In this document: in pieces, positions 32,124 to 44,420 of the stretch
Layout of the letters: each line of letters opens with the position of its first letter
How positions within the stretch are numbered: position 1 is the stretch's first letter
DNA from: Tretioscincus oriximinensis
Lineage: Eukaryota; Chordata; Lepidosauria; Squamata; Gymnophthalmidae
Assembly: GCA_022410635.1 (NCBI GenBank)
Contig: JAJVDF010000299.1
Coordinates: 744,485 to 808,484 of the forward strand
Direction of reading: 5' to 3'
DNA length: 64,000 bases
Notes under the pieces: model-generated
What the model was told of the DNA's origin: nothing
Seen by the model: the letters and a program-made list of their open reading frames with translations, nothing else
The model's database searches: none
Position numbers and translations under genes: made by a program

Positions 32124-32918
32124 GGCCCTGGTCACACATAAGTTTTTATTCTGCTTCAGTCCACCTTCAGAATGGAAGAGGAAAGCAGAAAAGTGAGTAT
32201 TAATTTGATTTCCACATTATTTAAATCAAAGGAGCGCAATCTGAATTAGAGAATGTCAGAAGGAAACAACTTGTCAATGTTCGACTGTGTTTTCTCACAC
32301 TAAAAGTCTGCATTCCCACTGGGAAGGAAAATGGGTGTGAAAGCTCTTTGGCCCCGCAGGCTAAGCTTAAAAAACTGATACTTAAATTTAAAGTGGTTTC
32401 GCCATGCGCCGAATTCACAATGTGGCGTCTGAGCTTAGTTCACTCACAGAACTGTCACAAGTGCAGATGAACAGAATTTGTGCTCTGATCTGACAGATTA
32501 GCTGTCTGACTGGTGGCCAATTTGGGGATCTTCTTGTTCCNAGTGAAGCTAGAAGCAATCCCAAGGATTGGGACCCATGGCATGGAGGGAGATCTTAGTG
32601 GATCTCCTGCCATTGTTGCTGGCTTTTGCCAGCAGTTTTAATTTCCCNGCTGATGCTCTAGTGTGGGAAATTTGATCTGCTGACAAAGGCAGCAGCTGAA
32701 ACATCTTTCTGCTTGCCATAGACTTAATCATTAGGGCCCTAGGTGTCACAAGCAGCCTCAAACATGATGATTCCAAACCAGGCCTCCACCCCTTATAAAA
32801 GCTGCTCTGTGCATCTTCTGCTCTTTCTCTGCTCTGTCAGGCTGCTGCAATGGACAGTTTTTTTCTTCCCAGCTAAAGTGGAGTAGAGCTGGATTAAAAT
32901 GTAGGTGTGACCAGAGCC
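32124..32918. mobile_element. Family C element, long copy (795 bp)
   Basis: Left end GGCCCTGGTCACACATAAGT then TTTTATTCTGCTTCAGTCCA; right end GGATTAAAATGTAGGTGTGA then CCAGAGCC, the imperfect complement over about 44 bp. The interior is not repeated elsewhere in the window and has no long frame. Confidence 0.55.
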
Positions 32919-33600
32919 AAATAAGACATTTAGTCACACTCTATACAGTGGTTCAGCTCTTAATAGGGGAAATACTGAGATCATTGCATAGGTCCACAGT
33001 CCAACTCTACTTGGTTTCAAACCTCTTGCTAAAAAATCCTCATGCTAAAAAAAGAAGTGGGCAGGAATACACAAGCATAGGGAGGAGGGGAAAAGGCATA
33101 GAAAAATCTGTTTTCCACTACAAAAAAATCTAAGAACTGCTGAATATTGTGACTGGAGAAAATTATGCAAATCAAGAAAATGCATACGTAATCTCATTTG
33201 TGTGACTATGCTTTCACTGTTTGCAAAGAGCTGTAGCTGCATACAAAAAACAATGTGGTTTACTAAATCTCCCTCTGACAGGATTTTTCACCCTGCCATT
33301 NCTCTCCTTCTACAGACTTAGGGTCTAGAACTATGAGCAACATTCATTTGAATTCAAAAATTTTATTCAAATTGTATCTGCACTTGTTCCCATATCCAGA
33401 ATATGACTGAATGAAATTAGTCTCCTGTTCACATACAAAAATATATTTGTTATGGTCTTGCCTTTAAAGTTTTTTTAAAAAAATAATATTTTGCTTTTTG
33501 GATATGTTCAAACTCAAATATCAACACCTAATGGCTGTGAAATCCAACAAATGAATTTTCAGTTCAGTGTCAAACCGAACACACAAATTTCGGCCATACA
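32919..33600. other. Intronic stretch with no recognised feature
   Basis: AT-rich; no repeat or exon identified. Confidence 0.5.
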
Positions 33601-33604
33601 CATC

Positions 33605-33705
33605 TGCAGTCAATTTTGTGCTTTTGAATCTATTGTTGGCCATCCTGAGACCTTCAGGTATAGTGTGGGCTATAAGAGTAAATCATAAATAATAAAAAGT
33701 ATGTG
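33605..33705 (+). mobile_element. L2-clade 3' tail fragment
   Basis: GGCCATCCTGAGACCTTCAG then GTATAGTGTGGGCTATAA and an AAATAATAAA end. The same layout occurs at 59185-59250. Confidence 0.55.
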
Positions 33706-33719
33706 GGAGCATTCAATGT

Positions 33720-34047
33720 TCCAAGATACAATGTCCAATGACAGGGCTCGAAACTTTGGAAGCCTCCAGAGACCAGTGTCCTGGGTTAGAAATTGGCTAA
33801 AAAACAGAAACGGAAGGAAGTAATAATTGGATAGTTTTCTGGGTGGAAAGTTGTGAGAAGTGGATTATGCCAGGGTTCAGTACTGGGACCAGTACTGGGA
33901 GGGAAAGGAAGAAGTGTAAGGAAAGAAGGAAGGAAAGGGAAACGGAAAAANGAAGGAACGAAACAAAGAAGCAGCAAGTGAAAGGGGGATGGGAGGATGG
34001 GCTAGAGCCCATTACATTACCGTAATTTAATGGACTAATTTCACTAG
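33720..34047 (+). mobile_element. Helitron-like element, copy B
   Basis: The 5' end is TCCAAGATACAATGTCC. The 3' end has hairpin CCATTACATTAC/GTAATTTAATGG, then ACTAATTTCACTAG|T. Between them GGGTTAGAAATTGGCTAAAA (reading WVRNWLKNRN in one frame) and GGGTGGAAAGTTGTGAGAAG to GTACTGGGACCAGTACTGG match CR1 reverse transcriptase. A GGAA-rich purine run follows. Confidence 0.65.
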
Positions 34048-34049
34048 TA

Positions 34050-36177
34050 AATAAATAAAAGAAAAATAATAGTTACAGTGTGATCAAAAATATTTGTCAG
34101 CCCATGAAATTATGATTAGAAGCGCATTTCATTTATCAGCTTAAAAAATATTATTGGAAATGTTATTGGAGAAAGAAACCCTTGAAAAAAAGGAATTCTG
34201 TTTGGTTTCTTCACTCCAATGCAACTGGATTCCAGGACACAGTGGCCTTGTCCTGCTCTTAGCCTTTGAGGAGAAAGCATCCTTTATAGGCTTTAGGAAN
34301 CTGTCAGGTTCAGATAAGGCTGGGATCCTATCCATTGGGACCCTCAGTAATGTTAATAAGGAAAAATTAATTTTTAACTGCTGGGATAGCTGCCAAAACA
34401 TGTGACCTTTTGGCAGACCAGCTGTGCTATAAAAGCAAATTGCAGATATCTCAGCGGCAGGGTGAGATCCTGCTGCATGTGAAAGCAAGGAATTTATCTA
34501 TGGTCGTGTGTGTGGTGTGACAAGAGCTTTATGGTGAAGAGGGATGAGGAAACAAAAACAGGAATCTTCCTAAAGCTTTTCTCCATTCAGTCACAGTTGC
34601 AGATACAAGAGCTGTATTCCCTTCAAGGTCCCAGATTATGGTCTTCTAATCCAAAAAGTGTGACGGGATGACAGCAAAGGAGAGTGCGAGGGAGGTGTTA
34701 AATAATTCCAGATTTACTTTCACATCAGTCACACCNGTTTGACACCTCTAATTAATACACCAGCAACCGAAGGACGAATTAGGCTCTTTGCAAAAAAAAA
34801 CCCACACAAAAAACCTTCTCTCTTCTTTTCCAAGCGCCTGAATTCCTGGTGTAACTGTGATCATGTACTGTAAATCACAACTCCTCCTGTAACGGTTTAA
34901 CGCTGACACTTAATAGAAGCACCATTTCTTCCAGTNGCCATGTTATAAAAGAAAGGGGCTTATCCCCTTTGAAGTCAAAGTCAAATCAAAACCTCAAAGG
35001 ATCGGCCCTGTTGTCCTTATGTTTTTCACTATGTAATTACAGAGTAAGGNGGGAGGCAGAACATGTTGACTTGGGAAGGAGGTTTTGCTTTAATAAAGTT
35101 TTCTGGAATTTGAGGCATTTTATCCTTTTGTTTTCTTCTTCCATCCAAATCTTGGGGTGTAAAATATTTTTTTATTCATCTTCTGNACTCTTGGGATCCT
35201 GTTAATGTCAAGTATCCACATTATCATTTCTCAGGGCTGCTTAAGATGGTNCTTCCATAATTCAGATGAAGAAAGAATGTACAGAATACTAGATAAATAG
35301 TAATTTCATCCCTCATCGCAAAAACTGAAGGGGTGCAGTGGAGTTAGCAAGCAGGCATTACTGCCCATTGTATTTCCTGGACACCATCTTTTACCGTATG
35401 GGGGACAGAAAGAACTTCTTTGTAGTTGCTAAGCAACTATGGAAGACATGACAGTTCTCCAACTCTGAGCAGTAGCTACCAATTTTTGTGTCAAACTTCT
35501 TTCCATTTTTTGGCTTTCAGCCTTCCAATTCCTCAAAGGCCTGAAGCAACATAGAAAAATATTTCCCCCATTTACAGTTCAGGGTTATAGTATTCAACGC
35601 TGTCTGAGTTACTTGGACTCAGCAGCAGCAGAAACAAGGTTCTCCACAAGATGGCAAAAAAAAAATGAAATAAATAATGATCAGCGTATTGCCAATTCAA
35701 GAATTCCCAGTTCCCCAGCTTGAAGTGGCTTTCTCACAACTACTGAACCTAGAATTCTTCCAGTTATAGATTTATAATTGTCTGAATCAGGATTTTCATG
35801 TTTTTAATCAGAGATGTGTTCCGAAAGCAAGATGGCGTTTCTTAGGCTGCATCCAGATGAGTTCTTTTTGTTACTATGGGGCAGGAAAAAGACCAAACAG
35901 GATTGAAGAGTTCTAGCAGAGGTTATCTTTTCCCTAATAGTACATAGATGCAATTTTTATGTTCTGGGATAGAACATAAAAGGTAAGATAGACAAAAAAT
36001 GCTATGACCACCATGGTCTTTTAAGATACCACAACTCTCAATAATTATCACCTGATCATTATTCTGATCTGCTATGGGTGTTCAGGTTGTAGCTACTCTA
36101 TATGGTGCAACTTGGGTCTCAACCTGGGGATCTTAAGATTATTGGTGGGGCTGATAACCATACCTACAATCAGCATT
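34050..36177. other. Long intronic stretch without recognised repeats
   Basis: About 2.1 kb. A MITE-like end GGCTGCATCCAGATGAG lies at about 35844 and the rest is unassigned. 34650-34790 (TAAATAATTCCAGATTTACT, CACCTCTAATTAATACAC) looks enhancer-like by composition only. Confidence 0.45.
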
Positions 36178-37004
36178 TCTAAGGTATAATGACCAATGTC
36201 AGGGCTCGGAACTTTGGCAACCTCCAGAGACCCAATGACAGTGCTCGGAACTTTGGGAGCATCCAGAGACCAGAGTCCTGGGTTAAAAACCAGCTATAAG
36301 ATTAGGGTTGCCACCTGTTCCTTATTAAACGGGACATCCTGTATTTCAGGTAAAAAATACGCATCCTGTATTATGATTCAGTGACCCATAAAATACCACT
36401 AATATCATGCTTGTTTTGAAATATTTGNAATTCAAATTGCCGCATCAATATATATCAATCATTATATTCTAATCAATACAAACTCATCACTTAGCGAATT
36501 CGACGCTACTGGTGCTCTCAGTGCTAGGAAAGTGAATCACAGTTCTCAGCCGGATGTTGTAAGTAGGAAGTGTGGAAGTGTCTTCTTCAAATGGTAGTAT
36601 AGTCAGGTGTTGTGATTGTTATTTTTTAGTGTCTCTTATTTTTTTGAAATGTCCCTTATTTGTAACAGCATGTCCTTTATTTCACTGATCAAAAGGTGGC
36701 AACCCTATATAAGACAGAAAACATAGGGAAGTAATAAATGGACAATTCTCTGGGTGGAAAGTTGTGAGAAGTGAAATAACCCCAGGGTTCAATACTGGGA
36801 CCAGTGTTGAGAAAGAAAGGAAGGGAAAGAAGACAGAAGGAAAGGAAAACTGAAAGAAAAAAAGGAATGAAACAAAGAAATAGCAAGTGAAAGAAGGGAA
36901 GGAGGGGCCAAGGGAGGGAGTGGGTAGAGGCATGGGTGGGAGCAAGGGGNAGGGGGGGCTAGAATCCATTGTATTACCATAATGCAATGGGCTAATTCCA
37001 CTAA
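36178..37004 (+). mobile_element. Helitron-like element, copy C, interrupted by a hAT MITE
   Basis: It starts TCTAAGGTATAATGACC and ends with hairpin CCATTG...CAATGG, then GCTAATTCCACTAA|T. It has the same CR1-derived middle (GGGTGGAAAGTTGTGAGAAG) and purine run as copy B. A tandem duplication of GGCTCGGAACTTTGG-type text occurs near 36202-36270. The 36303-36707 MITE splits it. Confidence 0.65.
36303..36707. mobile_element. hAT MITE nested in Helitron copy C
   Basis: The ends TAGGGTTGCCACCT and AGGTGGCAACCCTA are perfect complements. Flanks TATAAGAT (36295-36302) and TATAAGAC (36708-36715) form an 8-bp duplication with one change. The other two Helitron copies lack it. Confidence 0.85.
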
Positions 37005-38184
37005 TATANAGTATATAACTGAAGAAATAACAAGATCTTCATTCCTGTGTATTATAAAAACAAATCAACTTAATTGAATTTTTTCAATTCCCACAAATAT
37101 CAAGTGCTTCAGGGATGCCACTTGTGATACCACCACTTCTCTAGTTTGAAAGGACTGGACTCCCGCCGTTATCTCCTAAACTTCTTCAGAATCTNCTTTA
37201 AGCTGCATTTCAAATAGAAATTTAAAAGCTGCTTTCTGTATCAGCTGCCCACCCAGTGTTAAATTACGAAGGGGAAAAACCTGCATGTGTTGACATGTTA
37301 ATACTTCAGTCAACTCTTTTTGCCACTTCTGACACATGATGTGGAAAGGTATAATTATCATTTACTTTAGCATAACTGTAGGTGTAGGAAAGATATTTTA
37401 TTTGCCCAGCAGCTGCTCTGTGTGTCTGTGTGCTATTTACATTTGCTCTGCTTCAAATTATTATAGGTGCTCTGAGTTTTATTCTTTTCCTGTATTAATG
37501 GTAGCTGGAAAGAGTATAAAGGTTGATTGAGGGAATGACCTAAAAAGGCAAAAAGGGTAATTTCTCTTCAGTCATATTCACAGTAGTCTTCAGTTTTATA
37601 AGTTTCTAAATGTGCTTTCTATGAAAAATTAAAAGACTGGAAATCATTGCTATTCTTTTTGGCCATTGTTGTCTCACACAGAATCCAGATGTGTCNGAGG
37701 CAACTGTGTGTGTTGTGCAGAAAGTGGGTATTGCTTCTGTCCATAAGACTTCTACCTCTCTTGGGAAGTGGCCAATTCATTCTGTGGCAATCAGAAAGTG
37801 TTATTTTCAATTTTCCTTCTAAGACAAAATGTCCCTTCTCCCAAATGCCTTCTGAACGGTTGCCTGAAAATGTAGCTTAGAACCTGTTTCATTTTATCAC
37901 ACTGTAGCTTGTGTTTGCATACAAATCAGGCAACAGCTACTCTGATTACACCCTACTCACTGGTTGGTCATTCCACAGGAAATCTCTGCCTAATGTAATT
38001 TTCTGTCCAACTTAAAGAAAGAAATGCTGTCAGAGCTATGGAATACTGAATAATGAAGACACAACTTTTATGAGTCTACATGCTGGGATAAGGTGATTGC
38101 ACAGAAAATATGTCTGTCATTATAAACTCATTATAAACTTAGTGCATTTGATTGTGCCTTTAGTTTTAGGAACTGTTTCTGATA
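37005..38184. other. Intronic stretch with no recognised feature
   Basis: About 1.2 kb of AT-rich sequence without a repeat or exon that I recognise. Confidence 0.5.
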
Positions 38185-39030
38185 ATGGGCCAGAAAGAGA
38201 GACTAGGGACGCTGTTAGTATACTACCTTTCAGTATCTGAGCTGAGTGTTGTTGGGAATCCTCCAATTCCTATGATGTTGGGAGATTTCTATATTGATAC
38301 TGAGTTGTCTCTGATCAAAATATATTATGGCTGCTCAATATGTTACTGGATCAATACATGCATAGAACATACTTTTGATTTGATCTTTGTTACATTGCTA
38401 GATTGGGAAAAGTCCATTGATATGAAGGCTGGTGATAAGCCCACCATCATGAATTTATTCATAGAGCTTAAGACTTGAAGTTCCTTGTCAATTCCTTTTT
38501 ATCTGGAAGATGGAGTTGTTGTGTGTGGTAGGATCTTAGATCAGTGAAGTAAGGAAGCTTTCTGTTTTTCATGAATTTGTGTCTGTTTAGATTGGACAAA
38601 TGCCAAAACTAGATGTATTTCTGGATTCAGTGCTGATGCTTCAAGCTCAAAGAAAACTTGATCAGAAGTGCTTATTTCTAGCTTTAGCTGGTTCATTAAC
38701 TATGCTCTTGTCTGGATGGAGACAATTTGACCATTATAATTTGTGCCCTTTTAATTTCAAGGGTGGATTATTTTAATAAATTCTACAAGGGGTTGCTCTT
38801 AAAGAGGGCTCAAAAGCTGCAGCTGATGAACTTGCTTCGCTGTTCAAACACTCACCCATGATGGCAGTCCTTAAAGAACTGTGGTGGCTAGTAATTTATT
38901 ACTGAGTCAGCTCAAGGTTTTAACATTAACTTATAAATCTCCATGAAGACATTGCTACGATTTTATGCTTTTCTAAATTATCATCCACCCCGAGACCTCT
39001 GGGCGTAGGGTGGAATATAAATAAATAAAT
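38185..39030 (+). mobile_element. Decayed L2-clade LINE remnant
   Basis: An open stretch at 38185-38478 has PPIPMMLGDFYIDTE, IEHTFDLIF and PTIMNLFIELK. These resemble the GDFN, H.LDLIF and SDH motifs of an APE-type LINE endonuclease. The block ends near 38980-39030 with CACCCCGAGACCTCTGGGCG then AGGGTGGAATATAAATAAAT, an L2-type 3' end. The part between is too decayed to read. The endonuclease call is tentative. Confidence 0.4.
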
Positions 39031-40750
39031 TGCTAAACAGTTTGGTCCCAACTATCTAAAGGATCTTTTCCTCCAATATGGATTTGACAAACCTTAAGAG
39101 TTTCCAGGAAATCCCCTGTTGACTATGCCTAGACCTCACTACAGTTAATGGTGTAGAGATGGATAAGATAGAGTTCTTAGTAATAGATTTCAGAGTATAG
39201 CTTGCCTTCTGAGGTATATGAAGCATCTGTACTGTTTGCACCTGGTGCAAGAAATGAGCTCTTGTTCTTTTTCCAGCCATCTGCTGTGAGTTTTATGTCA
39301 GGAGTAGGCCATGAGTTGAAGAAATGGGAAGTATTCAAGATTGTTCTATTCTCTTCCTACCATATTTTGGATAGTTTTATAGCTTTTTTCTATTTCAGAA
39401 GCAACTCAGAGACGTGACCAAGTGCAATATGCACATCCTGGTGAGGACCCACTTTCACTTTCATAGGGAAAAAAATCAGTTCTCTACCAATTGGCATTTC
39501 TGGTAACTAGTGTGCCCCCTCTAGAGGTTGTTAGATTTTCCCTCTCATGACCAATGGAAGGGACAGGAGCAGCTGGTATCCAGCAAATGGTGGTGGCCAC
39601 AATCTTGGAAGCATATACTAAAGAATAAGTTTCCACATGTTTTATAGTAAGGAGCTATAGTTGTCAGACAACTAAACATAGGGCATGAGTATGTTCACAC
39701 ACACTTTCCCAGATCTTTCATACTCATATTGTATGGTATATGCATGGGCCATTAAACCTGTTATCCTTTTCTCACTTACTTAGAAATGAACCCCACGGGG
39801 TTCAACTGGATTTCTTTCTAAATAGATATTCATAAAGTTGTGCTGTTCTTGTGCTTATCACTCTTTTGCAGGTATAGTTCTATCCTGAATCCCCCATAAT
39901 GATGGAGTATGTGAATATGTGTCTGTGACTGCACAATTGCTATATATATATGGGAATTAATGTATTCCTTGCTACTTTTCTTCTTTATTTTCTTCTTGAG
40001 AGTGTGCTCGGTGGGAAGCTGTGTGTTTAAAGCACTCTGCAGAATGTGTAATAAACTCCACTGTGGTATTGAGGCTCTAAGCAATAGCTGAATTGGAGAA
40101 AGCCATCATAAAAGACAAAATAGCTCTCACCCAGCAAGGCTCTTAATAATCCCCTTTCCTCCTGTGACTCCATAGAAAAGCCCCAATCTAATCCAGCAGT
40201 GTGGGGGATGGGGAGGAGACGATTGCTGCAGGGAACTTCACTGTGGTGGCAATGTACATTAGCACAGTTCTGATACGCCTGCTGGACAGCTGCCTGCGAA
40301 GTGCTCATTGAAAAGCAGGCACGTTGTTCAGCTGCATTTTCTGATCCACTGATTACAACAACTCAGAAGCTGCATGCTGCAGTTGAGAGGAGTTCCAAGA
40401 CTGGAGCAGACTGGGTGTAGCTTGGTGTTCAGCCACAGAGTCCATTAGGCAACATTGGTAACAAATAAGCCAGCTAATACTATGGAAAATTGGAGGATGT
40501 GTTTGTGTATTAGTTCCAACTACTCCTCTGGTAAGAGATATCACCCAACAAACATCACCAACAGGTTGGATACAGATCACAAGAGAAGGCAGAAGAACCC
40601 CATGAAAATAGAACTTAACCAACCTTGCATGTTACCAATGAAGTCTGAGGCAAAAACTGTTTGAAAATAAAATTGTCAAGGAAGTTTATTCAAGGCAGGT
40701 ATATTTGCATACATTTTGTTGAGTTGTGTGGTTCATTTTAAGGCATGGAA
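39031..40750. other. Intronic stretch with no recognised feature
   Basis: No repeat family, RNA gene or exon identified over about 1.7 kb. Confidence 0.45.
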
Positions 40751-40752
40751 TT

Positions 40753-41388
40753 TCAGCTTGCATGGTAGGGGATTCGAATTTCCTTTGCACTAGCCCCTTC
40801 AGTTGGCTCAGAACCAACCCATTGTTGCCTACATTGAACTGGAATTGCTCCAGGATTTAGCCTCTCTTTATTTTGTGCTTGCAAAAACCTTGAACCCGAA
40901 AACATATGTTTGAATTCATAGGCCACAGACTGAACAAAGACATAATTCTTTGCAGAATTCACATTTTTATTGCGTAAAGATACATTTGAATCAACATTAC
41001 CTTTCATATTGTTGACATTATTTATCCAGATGTTGTGCTTCTGGACAGGAAGAATGAGTAATCTTTGATGTGATGGTTCTTCTTGATGAGAAATTCCAGA
41101 AGCTTTTGGTAGGAAGAACTGGGTCCCTGTCATAAACTCTCTGCAGGACTTAGTGAAAGTGTTAAGTCTTGATGTCTGGATTCCATGGGACTGGGAATGG
41201 AATGTCATCTTTACACCATTCAACTCTGACCTCCAACTGCAGCATTTAGTTGATACTCTATGCAAACCAGTTATGTACATCTGTCTTGCATGTAAGCATG
41301 GAAAAATTATATTAGCTGTGTGGTGTCTTTTTTGTGTAATGTTATACGTGGGAGAACTATGCTTCTTCTGATATGCTCCAGATATCAA
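40753..41388 (-). other. Unexplained 211-codon antisense open frame
   Basis: An ATG-initiated frame with no stop over 636 bp in about 60% AT sequence, long for chance outside repeats and the CpG island. I do not recognise the product. It is rich in N, S, K and Q, has no obvious signal peptide or membrane segment, and contains an N/V-rich patch (WINNVNNMKGNVDSNVSL) and a C-terminal QWVGSEPTEGASAKE. It could be a retrocopy fragment, a decayed transposon frame or chance. No promoter, poly-A signal or intron evidence was found. Confidence 0.15.
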
Positions 41389-41498
41389 GTATGAATGACC
41401 ACAGTATAACTCTTATTTGATTTGGGGTGTAATCGCACTTTTTTTGAGATAGCAACATTTGTGGAGGAAGGAAACCTGTTTAAAAATCAGGTGGGCAT

Positions 41499-42187
41499 TG
41501 TGGCGACCCCTACCTGAGGGCCCTACTATTCGATGACCCTCACAGTCAGGGGTGCCACAATATCCACCNTGTNGCCCAAGCCAGCACCCACGACTGCTTG
41601 GAGCAACAGTACTATCCTCNGGCCTACACAAGGCCTCAGAGTTTACCTCAGGATGAGGGCTTTATTCACAGCCCCCACCAGTAGNGTGCTTAATTTTGTG
41701 GTTAAAGAAATAAAGAAAGAGAGAGATGTTTGAAATGAAACAAATAACAAGTTTATTATTTACAAACAAGGACTAGAAGAAAGATTAGAATAATAAAGCT
41801 TCGGCTTTTATCAAGTAAGCCTGACTCAAGCACCAACACCAAGCAAGTGCAACATTAGTTTCCAGNNNCTTNAAGAGACAGGCCCTGTGTCACTTTATTT
41901 GTCCCAACCCCAAGTCAAGCCTCAGCTTTGACTCCTCCAGGCCTCCATACACTTCCACCCCCTCCCTCTGAGGCAGGTCAGAAGCGGACCCCTCTGTCCA
42001 CCTGCTACACCACAAGTCTCCCACAGAAAGGCCTCCAGCCCTGGTCAGCTTCCCTTTTAACCGCTCACCAGCTGGCTACTCGAGGCCCCATTGGCTGGCT
42101 CCTCCAGCCACGCCCCCTCCCAAACAGGGAACCAGGAAGCCACGCCCCTGCCCAGGCCTGCTCTTCCCCCCTCCCTCTGGGATAACT
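41499..42187 (-). mobile_element. Solo-LTR-like element, copy 2
   Basis: On the + strand it runs from TGTGGCGACCCCTACCTGAG to CTCTGGGATAAC and is homologous to 1708-2540 throughout, without the MITE. Minus-strand reading gives an AGCCAATGGGG box, a TTAAAA box near 42058 and AATAAAGCCC near 41660. No internal region or clear target-site duplication is seen. Confidence 0.65.
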
Positions 42188-43677
42188 GCTAAGTTTATAA
42201 AAGAAACACAAACCTCAAAATGGAGGACGCCACAGGCATACCTTCTTTTATCACTGTCACCTTCCTTCCTCATTTCCCATTGGCTACTGCTGGCCTGATT
42301 TGCCAAAGACCTCATTGATCAGTGGCTGTAGTAAGCTCCTACTGGCTATAAACTTCTGTAGCTTCCTGCCCATCTGTCCGAAACACACGAAGCAGCCCAA
42401 GAGTGATATTTTGTATCTGCACAGAGGAGGCAGTAAATGTTTTTATATAGAGACAGACTCAAGCGCACCTTGGAGGTGCCCATTAGAGTGTGTANGATCG
42501 CATCCTCTGTTGTCAGTTCTACTTATATTCATCTGGTGCTACAATTGTCCTTATAGCTGGGTTTAACATATCAACTTCAAAAGCTATTGACAAAAACACA
42601 AATCACAGGAGGAAAAAGAAAATAAAAGAAATCTCTATATTGAGTGTTCAGGGGATGGGGGGAGATTAAAGTGCAAGATAATCATAATAAATTTATATCT
42701 GGCTTGATGAAAACAATATATTACTCCCAAATGATCAGAAAACAGAGACCATCTCATTTTCANGCTCCTTACATTTCTATAAAAAATTGGTGCAACATTT
42801 ATATGTAACAGGATCGTTAGAAAAGCAGGGAGATAGGTCACTCACAATGGGGGACCTAAAAGCTGATAATGTAAGCAACAGAGATTCATATTAGGAAGAA
42901 CTAATGATTGATGATGATTCGATGAATTATAATTTCTGAGCTACCAGAAATGGCTCGCAATTGCATTTGTGATAATGCTTGGACAATATTGAGCATCCAT
43001 TTAACACTATCAAATCTCATGTCATATTGGAATAAATGTTTGTTTGTAAGATAAGATGTCAGATAATCATGTTAGCATATGTGGCATTATGGGGAAGCCA
43101 GGATGTAAAATCTTATCANTTACATTTGTTAAAAAGCAAAATGTGAATATTAAACTGTGGGTTATTTTTTAGTCTTTGCCAAATAGCTCCACTCCAATAG
43201 TTTTGCAATAGCTCACTGCCAAAAGCTTTTAAACATTTAATAAAATGTAACTTTAGAAGGAAGATATTTTAGAAGGGTGAAGCAAAGAAAAAGTTTGCCT
43301 TTTCTTGGCTGACCTTTTTTTACTAGCACAGGTTAGTTCTTCCAGCACTTTGTCCAGCGGAGTTTTCCTGGTGCTTAATTATCAGCATATTATTTAACTT
43401 TCGTGACTGGAGCCCATGGGATGGTAGGAGATGGACAAATCATGGTTGGAAACCTCAGCTTGATCTCTCTGAATTTGGATCAAGGAGTTCTTTAGATAGA
43501 TCAAGGAAAAGCTCCTCCTTCAGGTTCTCATTTTCTCTTATTCCTGGCAATGAAAGCAATATTTGTGTCTCAGGCTGCATCCAAACAGCAAGAAGCAATA
43601 TGGAATCTAAATAAGTCTTCAGAATTACCTCTTGCTTCTTCTCACCAAAGATAAAGAGCAGTCCATTCTCTTCTGTT
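42188..43677. other. Intronic stretch with no recognised feature
   Basis: A MITE-like end GGCTGCATCCAAACAGCAAG lies at about 43573; otherwise unassigned. Confidence 0.45.
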
Positions 43678-43694
43678 GAAAATTCTATTCCTTT

Positions 43695-44036
43695 TTATTT
43701 TATTTTATTCTTTCAATAACACAATAACATAAATTACACAGACATACATACAAAGACAACTTACAATAATGAAAATCAAAAATTGCAATTCCTCCCCCCT
43801 CCCCTCTCCAGAATGAGCTATATACAATTATAATATTAATCTCTGTTCTAGGAGTATTAAAACTGCTTCCTTTAACAATGGATTTGAATTCATAGAAAGA
43901 CCATAAACAGTAAACTTCAACCATTTACTTGACCAATGTGGATTTACCNATAAACCCAGAACTTGTAGTCTTTTAGCTTGTAGAATATAAAAAAACATAA
44001 ATTCTATTATATAACTCCACCAAAGCTCTATCGATA
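43695..44036 (-). mobile_element. 5'-truncated L1 3' end with 17-bp target-site duplication
   Basis: A 342-bp insertion flanked by exact copies of GAAAATTCTATTCCTTT (43678-43694 and 44037-44053). The T-rich left side (TTTATTTTATTTTATT) is the poly-A end on the minus strand, and CCTCCCCCCTCCCCTCTCC is the complement of an L1-type purine tract. Confidence 0.85.
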
Positions 44037-44194
44037 GAAAATTCTATTCCTTTGGATGCTTTTATTTATTTATTTTATTTATTTATTAGTGGACTGCGTG
44101 TATAGCTCACTCTTCCTCCTCTCTTCATGTTCCTCCTTCCTTCTTCTTATGTTGTTGTGCTGTGTTGGGTTCCATGGCAACCATTGTCGGCCTG

Positions 44195-44420
44195 GTTGAT
44201 GACATCTCTCCAGTCCGCCNAAATCCTGAAGGAGCATGCCGAGGAGTGGAAGTAACATCACAAATGACATCACTTCCGATCTCTTCTTCTGGGAATAGTG
44301 CCCAGAGTGGCTTCAACTTCTAGCACGAGAAGAAAATAATCAGTGCCAGAGATTTTCAGGTTCCTGCTACGAGATTTCCCTGCCTGGTAAATCCCAGCAC
44401 TGCATTCTGGATGTGCCAGA
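44195..44420. mobile_element. Family E repeat
   Basis: GACATCACTTCCGATCTCTT, GAGATTTCCCTGCCTGGTAA and AATCCCAGCACTGCATTCTG match the other two family E copies. Confidence 0.45.
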
